DNA of 64,000 bases from the NCBI RefSeq assembly GCF_042684265.1, contig NZ_JBHULB010000007.1:434001-498000 (forward strand), written 5' to 3'. Of this stretch, positions 1 through 7,755 are shown one piece after another. Source of the DNA: Croceitalea marina (lineage in GTDB: Bacteria > Bacteroidota > Bacteroidia > Flavobacteriales > Flavobacteriaceae). The translations under genes and the position numbers were made by a program. Below the pieces are notes generated by a model. That model worked only from the letters and a program-made list of their open reading frames with translations, was not told the DNA's origin and searched no databases. The first letter of the stretch is position 1. The number at the start of each line of letters is the position of its first letter.

Positions 1-126
1 TTTAAAAAATGAACTCCATTTGCCCTTGAATTCAAAGCCCTTTAAAATTTCATCTCTAGTAGGTTGAATTACATTCGAAAATGTTTCATTTTCAGCAAAA
101 CGCTTTAGTTTATTCTTGCTTCCCAA
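1..126 (-). CDS. trmB: tRNA (guanine-N7-)-methyltransferase, 5' end only (partial)
   Basis: The first 126 bases read on the minus strand as 42 codons with no stop, starting from a TTG at 126 (LGSKNKLKRF, then QPTRDEILKG and KGKWSSFFK). This matches my memory of the N-terminus of Bacteroidota TrmB, the enzyme that makes m7G46 in tRNA with S-adenosylmethionine; these proteins typically begin MGSKNKLKRF. The TTG start is chosen because the conserved MGSKNK motif begins exactly there and no ATG lies in frame upstream nearby. The catalytic domain lies outside the window, so the call rests on the N-terminus alone. Confidence 0.72.
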   Translation of the reverse strand, partial: MGSKNKLKRFAENETFSNVIQPTRDEILKGFEFKGKWSSFFK

Positions 127-211
127 AACAACTGTTTAATTTTTGGCAAAACTAATCAAATCTAAAACGACTCGACTATCAAGAGCAATAAGAATGAACT
201 GTTTTAGGGGG

Positions 212-1264
212 CTAATCTCGCTTAGATACTTTTTCTAAGGTAAAAGAAAACTCAGAACCAACATCTTCTTCACTTTCCACATAAATTTTTTCACCGTGAG
301 CTTCTATAATGTGCTTTACTATAGATAAGCCCAAGCCAGAACCTCCAACGTCTCTATTACCTGTTTTATCAACTCTGTAAAATCGCTCAAAAAGTCTTGG
401 TATATGTTCTCTTGAAATGCCTTCTCCGTTGTCTGTCACCCTTATAATAACTTTGTTTTTAATGAGATTTTCTACGCTAACCTCAGTAGTGCCATTTTCG
501 TGCCCATATTTGATAGAGTTGACCAATAGGTTTGTTAAAACCTGTTGAATTTTTTCGTCATCACCCAACACATAAATAGGGTTGGCATACGCCATATCAA
601 ATGTCAACGTAATGTGTTTTTTAGCAGCCTTCATTTCTAAAAGTTCAAACACATTCTTGATAAGCTCAATAATATCAAACTCTTCTTTCTCAAGGTTTAA
701 ATCGCCTACTTCCAATTTTGTAATCAAGTCAAGGTCCTTAACTATATAGATTAGGCGTTCTACCCCTTTGCTCGCCCTTTTAAGGTATTTTTCGTTTACT
801 TTATTGTCTTTTAGCGCACCATCTAAAAGTGTTAAAATATAGCCTTGTACCGTAAATAAAGGTGTCTTTAATTCATGCGACACATTACCTAAAAAGTCTT
901 TTCTATATTCTTCTCGAATCTTGAGTGTGTCTATTTCCACCTTCTTATCCTTCGCAAATTTGCCAATCTCTTCAGTTAAGGTTTTCATATCGGTGGTTAC
1001 CGGTCTTGAAGAAAACGAAGAAGATTCCAGTAAGGAAACATCATCATATATTTTCTTTACTCGGCGGTAGATAAAGCGTTCTACCCTAGTCTGAATAATA
1101 ATGAAAGGAATCAGGAAAGAAATAGGCAGAAAAAGCAACAATTGTTTCCAATCTAAACTGTCGGTTATCCAGAAAACCAGTAAAAGTGATGCCGTAAGAA
1201 GGATTGAAATATATAGCGAGGAACGCAGGGCAAATCTATATGACTTTTTAAGCTTAATAGCCAT
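212..1264 (-). CDS. Sensor histidine kinase, PhoR-like
   Basis: A 350-residue membrane sensor kinase. Two transmembrane segments (about 15-33 and 41-60) leave almost no periplasmic loop, so it probably senses within the membrane or through a partner. A HisKA domain follows with H-box GNVSHELKTP (phospho-acceptor His130), then an HATPase domain with N-box (Asn249), G1 DNGEGI (278-283) and G2 GGSGLGL (307-313); all catalytic motifs are intact. Its ATG overlaps the stop of the response regulator gene upstream (TAATG), so the two are translationally coupled. The PhoB-type partner suggests phosphate sensing, but this sensor could respond to another signal. Confidence 0.9.
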   Translation of the reverse strand: MAIKLKKSYRFALRSSLYISILLTASLLLVFWITDSLDWKQLLLFLPISFLIPFIIIQTRVERFIYRRVKKIYDDVSLLESSSFSSRPVTTDMKTLTEEIGKFAKDKKVEIDTLKIREEYRKDFLGNVSHELKTPLFTVQGYILTLLDGALKDNKVNEKYLKRASKGVERLIYIVKDLDLITKLEVGDLNLEKEEFDIIELIKNVFELLEMKAAKKHITLTFDMAYANPIYVLGDDEKIQQVLTNLLVNSIKYGHENGTTEVSVENLIKNKVIIRVTDNGEGISREHIPRLFERFYRVDKTGNRDVGGSGLGLSIVKHIIEAHGEKIYVESEEDVGSEFSFTLEKVSKRD

Positions 1265-1950
1265 TATAGAACAAACTTATACCCTACCCCTTTCACAGTT
1301 TTAAAGTGATGGTCTCCTATTTTCTCTCTTAGTTTACGAATATGAACATCTATTGTTCTACCCCCGACAACAACTTCATTTCCCCAGACCTTATCAAGAA
1401 TAACCTCTCTCTTAAATACTTTACTAGGTTTAGATGTAAGCAATGCTAAAAGCTCAAACTCTTTTCTTGGCAAGATAATTTCTTTGCCATCATTTACAAT
1501 CTTATACTCTTCTCTATTAATGACGATATTACCTACTTTCACGATATCCTCAGCATCTTCTTTATCCTCTTTCAACCTTCGCAAAAGGGCCTTCACTTTA
1601 CTGACAAGTACTTTCGGTTTAATAGGTTTGGTAATATAATCGTCTGCGCCAGCATCAAAACCGGCAACTTGAGAATAATCTTCGCCACGTGCTGTAAGAA
1701 AGGTGATAATCGAGTTTTCTAAACCAGGGGTGTTCCGCATAATTTCACAGGCCTCGATACCATCCATCTCAGGCATCATAACATCTAAGATAATGAGGTG
1801 GGGATGTTTTTTTTTGGCTTTTGCGACACCTTCCACACCATTCTTGGCCGTAAATACTTCATACCCTTCAGAAGCGAGATTATAACTTACAATTTCAAGA
1901 ATATCTGGTTCATCATCAACCAAAAGTATTCTAATATCACTGGTTTTCAT
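1264..1950 (-). CDS. OmpR/PhoB-family response regulator
   Basis: A 228-residue DNA-binding response regulator. The receiver domain (about 6-120) has the acidic pocket VDDE (12-14), phospho-acceptor Asp56 in ILDVMMP, Thr86 and Lys108. A winged-helix domain (about 135-228) contains the family hallmarks ...FKREVILDKVWG and TIDVHIRKLREKIG. It is the cognate partner of the histidine kinase that follows with a one-base overlap. Winged-helix similarity to PhoB is strong by eye. It is transcribed away from a TonB-dependent receptor gene, so the 275-bp divergent region is an obvious target. Confidence 0.92.
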   Translation of the reverse strand: MKTSDIRILLVDDEPDILEIVSYNLASEGYEVFTAKNGVEGVAKAKKKHPHLIILDVMMPEMDGIEACEIMRNTPGLENSIITFLTARGEDYSQVAGFDAGADDYITKPIKPKVLVSKVKALLRRLKEDKEDAEDIVKVGNIVINREEYKIVNDGKEIILPRKEFELLALLTSKPSKVFKREVILDKVWGNEVVVGGRTIDVHIRKLREKIGDHHFKTVKGVGYKFVL

Positions 1951-2224
1951 CTGTTATAAATTTGTGTTAGAAACCGATCAGATGCAATTCGCCTCAACTT
2001 TTTATCGTCTAAATAATTCACTGTAAAAGCTTATTTCGCGGGATGGTTTTTTCTTTGTTGTTTACCCAAATGTAAATATAATACAATTACACTTTGATCT
2101 CTTAACGTTGATTTAATGTGATAACATTATGGTAATACTTTTAAAATAAACTCTTAACCTACGCCTTACACAGCTTTTACAACACATGTCTTTCTTTGCG
2201 CAGCGTTAAACCACAAACCGTACA
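1951..2224. promoter_or_regulatory. Divergent regulatory region with candidate PhoB operator
   Basis: This AT-rich spacer separates the response regulator gene from the TonB receptor gene. It holds two TTAAYGT heptamers in direct orientation 11 bp apart (2102-2108 and 2113-2119), the spacing of PhoB half-sites, overlapped by a palindrome AATGT-GATA-ACATT (2115-2128). A possible promoter element TCTTTCTTTG lies about 30 bp before the receptor ATG. Operator assignment is inference from spacing and context. Confidence 0.4.
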
Positions 2225-5047
2225 ATGAAAAACGTTTTTACCATATTAGTATTAATATTCACTACAACTGTGCTTTCGCAAGGAACAGGTAGTATTATTG
2301 GTAAACTTACCGACAAAGAATTAAACGAAGAACCATTACCTTTTGCAAATGTTCTAATTAAAGGAACAACAATAGGAACAACATCAGATTTTGATGGTTT
2401 GTACGAAATTGCGAATCTAGAGGCAGGTGTTTACACAGTTCAGTATAGTTATTTAGGTTACGAAACTGTTGAGATACCTAATGTAGCAGTAGTTGCGGAT
2501 AAAGTTACTACAATCAATGTACCCATGAGTGCTTCTCAGGGTTTTGCATTAGATGAAGTGGTGATTACTACTTCTGCCAGAAAAGATTCTGAAATTGCCT
2601 TGCTTTTAGAACAAAAAAATGCTGTCGTTCTTCAAGAAGCCATAAGTGCAGAGGCATTGACCTTAAAAGGAATAGATGATGCCGCGGGTGCCGTAGCGCA
2701 AATATCCGGAATCTCAAAACAACAGGGTTCAAGTAACGTTTATGTACGTGGTCTTGGTGATCGCTACCAAAACACAACAATGAACGGCTTATCACTTCCT
2801 TCCAACGATGTCAATAAAAAGAACATCGATTTAAACTTATTCTCGTCAAGTATTATAGAAAATGTAGCTGTAAGCAAGGCATATAACTCTGATTTTTACG
2901 GGGATTTTGCGGCAGGTAACGTTAATATAGACTCCAAAGAATATACAGGTGATGGTTATTTATCTGTCTCTTTAGGTAGTGGTATTAACAGTAATGCCAT
3001 TGGTGAAGACTTTTTACAGAGCGAGGGAACTAGCTTCTTTGGTTTCTACAATAGGTACAACAACAATCCATTTGCTGTAATTCTATCTCACGGAGTAGAC
3101 CCAGAAAGTATGTCTGCACCTATTAACATTAATGGTTCAATCGAGGGAGGTTACTCTATCAATCTAAATGATGAATCGCGATTGAGCTTTTTTGGCACCG
3201 CAAGTTTTGGCAATGGCTATGAGTTTTTACAAGGCCCGGCAAGAGATTTTACCAATGTACTAAAGTTTGACTTTCCGAATACCGCAGAGTACGCATATAA
3301 AACAACTACTACGGCACTCGGAAACATTGTTTATAAAATAAATAACGAGAATAAGATTAAATACAGCTCATTATTCATAAACAGCGCCAAAGATGCGGTA
3401 AGCTTTTTTGGAGTAGATGGACAAGGATTCAACCGTGATGGTATAACTTCTGACAATGGTTTTTTCGTTTCAAATATTCAGTTCAATCAGGATATGATTT
3501 TTGTGAACCAACTTACAGGTCAGCATCGTTTTAACGAAAAATGGAAGTTGGACTGGGGCACTGGTTATAACAAGGTTTTTTCGGATGAACCGGATAGAAA
3601 ACGTATTACCCTAGAGAATTACCAATTTGCCTTGGATGATGACCCAAATACCAATCCTGTGTTTTTTACGAATACAGCTTTCGAAAATCAACGTTTCTTT
3701 CAAAACATTGAAGACGAAGAGTTCAATAGCTTTATCAATTTAAGCAACCAATTATCTGAAAAAACAGTATTAAAATTTGGCTATAACGGCAGAACCAAAG
3801 AACGTAACTTTAAGAGTATTCGTTATGGCTATAGAATCTTTGACCGAACTACACCAGTTACCGACGTCAACAACTTTGATGATTTTTTCACCATTGAAAA
3901 TAGCAGTTTAGCTGGTGTAGAAGGGGCGCTTTATGAAATAAGAAACTTAAACCCGATAAACAACGACATAGGTGCCGTAAACAGACCTGGTCTGCCAGAT
4001 AATACGTATACCGGAAAACTTGATATCCATGCTGGTTATCTAATGGCAGAATTAAGCCTTAATGATAAATTTTTGATTGTCCCTGGTATTAGGGCAGAAT
4101 CGGTAAGTCAGCAAATTCAATATGACGTAATCAATCTTCCGCCTTCTGACCCTGGGTTTAGAAATGTTTATGAAAATATTTTCCTTCCCAGTTTAAATAT
4201 GAGGTATAAACTAAATGAAGATGCCAATTTAAGGTTTGCATTTAGTAATACCGTCTCTTTTCCAGAATTTAAAGAAGTAGCTCCCTTTGTCTACGAAGGT
4301 GTTACACAGCGCTTTGGTGGAAACCCCGATCTGTTCGGAGGTAAGAATGGGGATGGCGTAAATTTCTCTAAAATCTACAACTTTGACCTCAAATATGAGT
4401 GGTTTATGGAACGAGGTGAGATTTTATCCATAGCCGCTTTCGGAAAACTAATTAAAAATCCTGTGAATAGGGTTATTGCAGCCGATGCTACCGGTACGCA
4501 ACGTCTTTTCCGTACAGGGAATCAAGCAGAAGTAATTGGTTTAGAAGTAGAGGCAAGAAAAAATCTAATCACCAATGCCGAGGAAAAAACAACCCTTTCC
4601 CTTGGTATAAATGCAGCTTATACAAGAACTAATCAAGATTTAAGAAATATTGAGGCTGGTGAGGCAAATACATTCGGCACCACTTTCGACAGAAGTTCTG
4701 ATGAACTACAGGGGGCATCTCCTTTCATCATAAATGCAGATTTAAATTATAGCCCAGTATTTGAAAATTATAGCCCGAAAGCAACTTTGGTGTTTTCATA
4801 CTTCTCTGACAGAATCTCTGCCTTAGGTGCGGGTTCTTTAGGAAACATTGTAGAAAAAGCTGTTCCAACACTAAATTTTATTTGGAAAAATCCATTTGGA
4901 GAGCATTTTGAAGCTAACCTAAGTGCTAGCAATCTATTGAATCCAGATATTACCTTACTTAGGGAAAATACTGGCGACGGCGATGTTGTGATTAGAGAAT
5001 ATAATCTTGGAATAAACGTAGGAATTACTTTGAAATACAAATTTTAA
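2225..5047 (+). CDS. TonB-dependent outer-membrane receptor with CarboxypepD_reg domain
   Basis: A 940-residue outer-membrane receptor. A signal peptide (1-18, ending VLSQ) is followed by a CarboxypepD_reg-like domain (about 21-105; GSIIGKLTD...PFANVLIKGT), a plug domain (about 110-240; DEVVITTSARKDSE, VYVRGLGDRYQNTTMNG), and a long beta-barrel that ends in an aromatic residue (KYKF), as outer-membrane barrels do. It lacks an adjacent SusD partner. Instead a beta-helix lipoprotein follows after 34 bp, and a terminator closes the pair. Divergence from a PhoB/PhoR-like pair suggests phosphate-responsive expression, with uptake of a phosphorus compound as one possibility; the substrate is not visible in sequence. 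Confidence 0.9.
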   Translation: MKNVFTILVLIFTTTVLSQGTGSIIGKLTDKELNEEPLPFANVLIKGTTIGTTSDFDGLYEIANLEAGVYTVQYSYLGYETVEIPNVAVVADKVTTINVPMSASQGFALDEVVITTSARKDSEIALLLEQKNAVVLQEAISAEALTLKGIDDAAGAVAQISGISKQQGSSNVYVRGLGDRYQNTTMNGLSLPSNDVNKKNIDLNLFSSSIIENVAVSKAYNSDFYGDFAAGNVNIDSKEYTGDGYLSVSLGSGINSNAIGEDFLQSEGTSFFGFYNRYNNNPFAVILSHGVDPESMSAPININGSIEGGYSINLNDESRLSFFGTASFGNGYEFLQGPARDFTNVLKFDFPNTAEYAYKTTTTALGNIVYKINNENKIKYSSLFINSAKDAVSFFGVDGQGFNRDGITSDNGFFVSNIQFNQDMIFVNQLTGQHRFNEKWKLDWGTGYNKVFSDEPDRKRITLENYQFALDDDPNTNPVFFTNTAFENQRFFQNIEDEEFNSFINLSNQLSEKTVLKFGYNGRTKERNFKSIRYGYRIFDRTTPVTDVNNFDDFFTIENSSLAGVEGALYEIRNLNPINNDIGAVNRPGLPDNTYTGKLDIHAGYLMAELSLNDKFLIVPGIRAESVSQQIQYDVINLPPSDPGFRNVYENIFLPSLNMRYKLNEDANLRFAFSNTVSFPEFKEVAPFVYEGVTQRFGGNPDLFGGKNGDGVNFSKIYNFDLKYEWFMERGEILSIAAFGKLIKNPVNRVIAADATGTQRLFRTGNQAEVIGLEVEARKNLITNAEEKTTLSLGINAAYTRTNQDLRNIEAGEANTFGTTFDRSSDELQGASPFIINADLNYSPVFENYSPKATLVFSYFSDRISALGAGSLGNIVEKAVPTLNFIWKNPFGEHFEANLSASNLLNPDITLLRENTGDGDVVIREYNLGINVGITLKYKF

Positions 5048-5081
5048 AAAACCATAATAATTACTTTTTAAACTTAAAACG

Positions 5082-6275
5082 ATGAGAAATAAATTTTTAG
5101 TATTTGGTATTGCTTTAGCAGTATTTGCTTCTTGTGAGCGTGATGACACTTCCGATATTGTAATTAACGATAACAGTGTTACTACAGTAAACAATAATCA
5201 AGGAACTACAACCGAAGAAGACACTGTGGTTTTAACTCCTGCATCTGGATCTATCACGGAAGATACTACATTAGAGGCTGATGTTGAATATATGCTAACT
5301 GGCGCAACTATTGTTGCATCTGGGGTAACCTTAACTATAGAGCCTGGAACAATTATTAAAGCAGAAGCAGGACCTAATGTTTATTTAGCTATTGAGCAAG
5401 GAGCTCAAATTATGGCTGAAGGAACGGCTTCTAATCCAATTATTTTCACATCTAATTCAACAGCTCCTTCTGCTGGTGATTGGGGTGGTATTATTTTGTT
5501 AGGTAGAGCACCAGTAAACTCTGTAACAGGAACTTCTACAGCGACCTCAGAAATTGGAAATTTACCATACGGAGGCAACGTAGCAGATGACAATTCTGGT
5601 ATTTTAAGATATGTACGCGTACAATACTCGGGTGGTGCTGCAGACGGGCAATCAGAAAATAATGGCTTCTCCTTTTATGGTGTAGGTAATGGAACGACAA
5701 TTGAATATATACAAGCTTTTGAAGGTGCTGACGATGGTGTTGAATTTTTTGGAGGAACAGTTAATGCAAACTTTGTGGCCGTTGTTAATGCACAAGATGA
5801 TTCTATTGACTGGACGGAAGGTTACAACGGTACAATAACCAATGCTTACGTGTTACAAGGCAATGGTATTGGAGATGAAGCTTTTGAGTGTGATGGTTTT
5901 AATACGGATTTCACCAATGCTTCTGGTTCTTTCTCTAACCCTACCGTAACCAATGTCACTATTAAAAGTGAAAGTGGTTCTAACGATAGCACAAGAGGTT
6001 TCTTATTGCGCGCTGGTACCCAAGGTACTTTTACAAACATTTTAATTGAAGGTAAGAACACAGGTATATCAGTTGATGATGATGAAGCTTCTACACCTAC
6101 ATCTCAAGAAATAGGGTCTAACCTAACTTTTACTGATGTTACTTTTACTGACGTGGTTTCCAATACATCTATTGATGGAACTGCCACGGAAGGCGATTTA
6201 GTTACAGGAATAGGTAACGGTACAGGTACAGATGTTGCTTCATGGGGAGCAGGTTGGACCGTAGGAATTAACTAA
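5082..6275 (+). CDS. Beta-helix surface lipoprotein, partner of the TonB receptor
   Basis: A 397-residue lipoprotein with a short signal peptide and lipobox AVFASC (Cys18), then a low-complexity Asn/Thr/Asp linker (20-50). The body is a series of repeats typical of a right-handed beta-helix, rich in Gly, Asn, Thr and Val (GVTLTIEPGTIIKAEAG, GDDGVEFFGG, DDSIDWTEGYNG). I know no assigned function for this group. Its 34-bp spacing from the receptor gene and the shared downstream terminator indicate one operon, so it probably acts at the cell surface with the receptor, for example in ligand capture. No T9SS sorting domain is evident at its C-terminus. Confidence 0.8.
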   Translation: MRNKFLVFGIALAVFASCERDDTSDIVINDNSVTTVNNNQGTTTEEDTVVLTPASGSITEDTTLEADVEYMLTGATIVASGVTLTIEPGTIIKAEAGPNVYLAIEQGAQIMAEGTASNPIIFTSNSTAPSAGDWGGIILLGRAPVNSVTGTSTATSEIGNLPYGGNVADDNSGILRYVRVQYSGGAADGQSENNGFSFYGVGNGTTIEYIQAFEGADDGVEFFGGTVNANFVAVVNAQDDSIDWTEGYNGTITNAYVLQGNGIGDEAFECDGFNTDFTNASGSFSNPTVTNVTIKSESGSNDSTRGFLLRAGTQGTFTNILIEGKNTGISVDDDEASTPTSQEIGSNLTFTDVTFTDVVSNTSIDGTATEGDLVTGIGNGTGTDVASWGAGWTVGIN

Positions 6276-6294
6276 AAAATCGATTTTTCATACT

Positions 6295-6321
6295 AAAGCC
6301 TCGCTTAGCGGGGCTTTTTTT
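6295..6321 (+). terminator. Rho-independent terminator after the receptor/lipoprotein operon
   Basis: AAAGCCTCGC-TTA-GCGGGGCTTTTTTT forms a GC-rich stem with a three-base loop and a T tract, 20 bp after the lipoprotein stop. Confidence 0.9.
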
Positions 6322-6422
6322 GTGCAGTTCATCGAAAAGTGTGGGATTTATCTTCATAGCACTGGTCGTTCCTTCTTCAAATTTTTATATTTGTGGCATA
6401 CCCTTTGTAACCAATACTTTAT

Positions 6423-6728
6423 ATGAAGCAACTTTACTTAGTAATCTTCTTTATGGTATGCTCGTTTGGTTTTTCTCAAAACCAAGCCAAGGGTGATATT
6501 GACGGATTCAAATTGTATCCGAATCCTGTTACCAACGGAAAGATATTTATTAGTACTTCCCAAAACGCCCCTAAAAAGATTTTAGTCTTTGATGTTCTAG
6601 GCACAAAAGTTCTAGAGACCACCATTCTAGGCAAAGAATTAAATCTATCCAATTTAGATAAAGGTGTTTACATTCTTCGTGTTATGGAGAAAGATAAGAT
6701 GGCTACACGTAAATTAGTTATCAAGTAA
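6423..6728 (+). CDS. Minimal T9SS sorting-domain protein (Por_Secre_tail)
   Basis: A 101-residue protein made only of a signal peptide (1-18, ...GFGFSQ-like end FSQ) and a type A T9SS C-terminal sorting domain: FKLYPNPV near residue 30, ISTSQN, VFDVLGTKVLE, LDKGVYILRV, and the final KLVIK. Such domains normally sit at the end of large secreted enzymes and direct export and surface attachment through type IX secretion. Here there is no cargo domain. A TATATTTG promoter-like element lies at 6386-6393. A paralogue of similar layout is at 7358. The function of cargo-free versions is unknown to me. Confidence 0.85.
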   Translation: MKQLYLVIFFMVCSFGFSQNQAKGDIDGFKLYPNPVTNGKIFISTSQNAPKKILVFDVLGTKVLETTILGKELNLSNLDKGVYILRVMEKDKMATRKLVIK

Positions 6729-6763
6729 TTCCTAAATTACCATATAGGAGTTCTTACCACTTC

Positions 6764-6850
6764 ATGAAATTCAAAGTTTTATTTTACTTCTTATGTGCGG
6801 CTCTCTTTTGTTTTCGCAAAAAGATGAGGTCATTGGCAAATATTACCTAG
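6764..6850 (+). other. Out-of-frame signal-peptide start upstream of the next gene
   Basis: An ATG at 6764 opens a 28-codon frame, MKFKVLFYFLCAALFCF..., that looks like a signal peptide but stops at 6850. The adjacent +2-shifted frame carries the matching continuation LLLMCGSLLFSQ-KDEVIGKYY. One single-base indel in the T-rich stretch near 6775-6790 would join them into a normal secreted protein. It is either a true mutation or a sequence error. Confidence 0.5.
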
Positions 6851-7194
6851 AATTACTAAACAATGAAAACAATATCATTAGGTATCGATTAGAACTAAGG
6901 CCAGATTATACGTTTCTATTCCATGCATATAACAATCGTAAAAAAAGCAATCCAGCCGTACTAAACAAATATGGAAAAGGTATATGGAACGCATCGGATA
7001 AGGTAATTTCTTTTATGACGGATAAAGAAAAAGATATTGATGACGAATACCAATTGAACTTTACCGACACCAGGGCGAGATTCATACAAAAACATCCTAG
7101 GAATAAAACCAAAAGCTCCATAGCAACAAAACTTCTGTTACTTGAATCTGAAATTCCTTGGATATCAAAAATTGAAATGTTCAAATTACATTGA
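6793..7194 (+). CDS. Small secreted protein of unknown function (N-terminus disrupted)
   Basis: The reading frame of 133 codons opens at an ATG that would begin inside a signal peptide (MCGSLLFSQKDEVIGKYYL). In frame upstream no ATG exists before the stop at 6745, while a plausible start with a signal sequence lies out of frame at 6764. The mature part is charged, with LRPDYTFLFHAY and KGIWNASDKVISFMTD, resembling small lipocalin-like or 'copper resistance NlpE-like' folds that test a beta-sheet pattern of growth-response proteins, but I do not recognise it. If the frameshift is real the protein would not be exported correctly. Confidence 0.55.
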   Translation: MCGSLLFSQKDEVIGKYYLELLNNENNIIRYRLELRPDYTFLFHAYNNRKKSNPAVLNKYGKGIWNASDKVISFMTDKEKDIDDEYQLNFTDTRARFIQKHPRNKTKSSIATKLLLLESEIPWISKIEMFKLH

Positions 7195-7357
7195 AAATGG
7201 AGTGCCTTAAGTAAAAATGGTCATTGAAATACCATTCCTTCATCGATGATTTTGACTGTTCATCGTTCTCACCACCAATGCCCTCCCTTTCACAACATAA
7301 AATAGCCCAACACCCTGCCTTTCAGTAATTTTACTTCAGATATCCCAAATCTCGAAC

Positions 7358-7681
7358 ATGAAAAAAATCTACTTCATAGCACTAGTAATTTTGCCGTTAC
7401 TATCTTTTGGACAAGAATTGGTTACCGTGAACGACGAAAAAGAAACGCAAGTAAAAGGTTTTAAAATGTATCCGAACCCCGCTTATGGGGAAGAAATATA
7501 TATTACGACAACATCTAATGCCAAAAAGAATATTAAGGTGTACGATGTTTTTGGAGAACTTGTTTTGGTCGATAAAATAAGTACGAATACTCTAGATATT
7601 TCTAGACTTGTACCGGGCGTTTATGTATTGCAGGTAACAGAAGATAAAAAAACAATGACAAGAAAACTTGTCATAAAATAA
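7358..7681 (+). CDS. Minimal T9SS sorting-domain protein, second copy
   Basis: A 107-residue protein with a signal peptide (1-18, LLSFGQ), a 15-residue linker, and a T9SS type A sorting domain (FKMYPNPA, IYITTTSNAKKNIKVYD, LVPGVYVLQV, final KLVIK). It shares the whole architecture and the NAKKNIKVYDVFG/NAPKKILVFDVLG core with the copy at 6423, so the two are tandem paralogues separated by one unrelated gene. It ends before a strong terminator at 7702. As with the first copy, the sorting signal has no cargo domain, and its role is not known to me. Confidence 0.85.
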   Translation: MKKIYFIALVILPLLSFGQELVTVNDEKETQVKGFKMYPNPAYGEEIYITTTSNAKKNIKVYDVFGELVLVDKISTNTLDISRLVPGVYVLQVTEDKKTMTRKLVIK

Positions 7682-7701
7682 TAACCCATACTAATCAATT
7701 T

Positions 7702-7734
7702 AAAAGCCTCTGACAAGATTGTTAGGGGCTTTTT
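7702..7734 (+). terminator. Rho-independent terminator
   Basis: AAAAGCCTCTGACAA followed by TTGTTAGGGGCTTTTT forms a stem with T tract after the second sorting-domain gene. It overlaps the -33 element of the promoter for the next gene. Confidence 0.8.
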
Positions 7735-7749
7735 ATTTGGTTATTTTTG
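7719..7749 (+). promoter_or_regulatory. Bacteroidota-type promoter for the LuxE-like gene
   Basis: TTG (7719-7721), a 20-bp spacer and TATTTTTG (7742-7749) match the Bacteroidota -33/-7 pattern (TTG and TAnnTTTG). The ATG follows 6 bp later, so the leader must be extremely short. Confidence 0.5.
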
Positions 7750-7755
7750 TGCTGT

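Noticed and set aside
1101..1304. Open frame opposite the histidine kinase gene
   Set aside because: It lies antisense to a well-supported kinase, has no domain signature and is an artefact of low stop frequency.
7217..7238. Inverted repeat AATGGT...ACCATT as a terminator or operator
   Set aside because: Only 6-bp arms, no T tract and no conserved context, so chance is likely.
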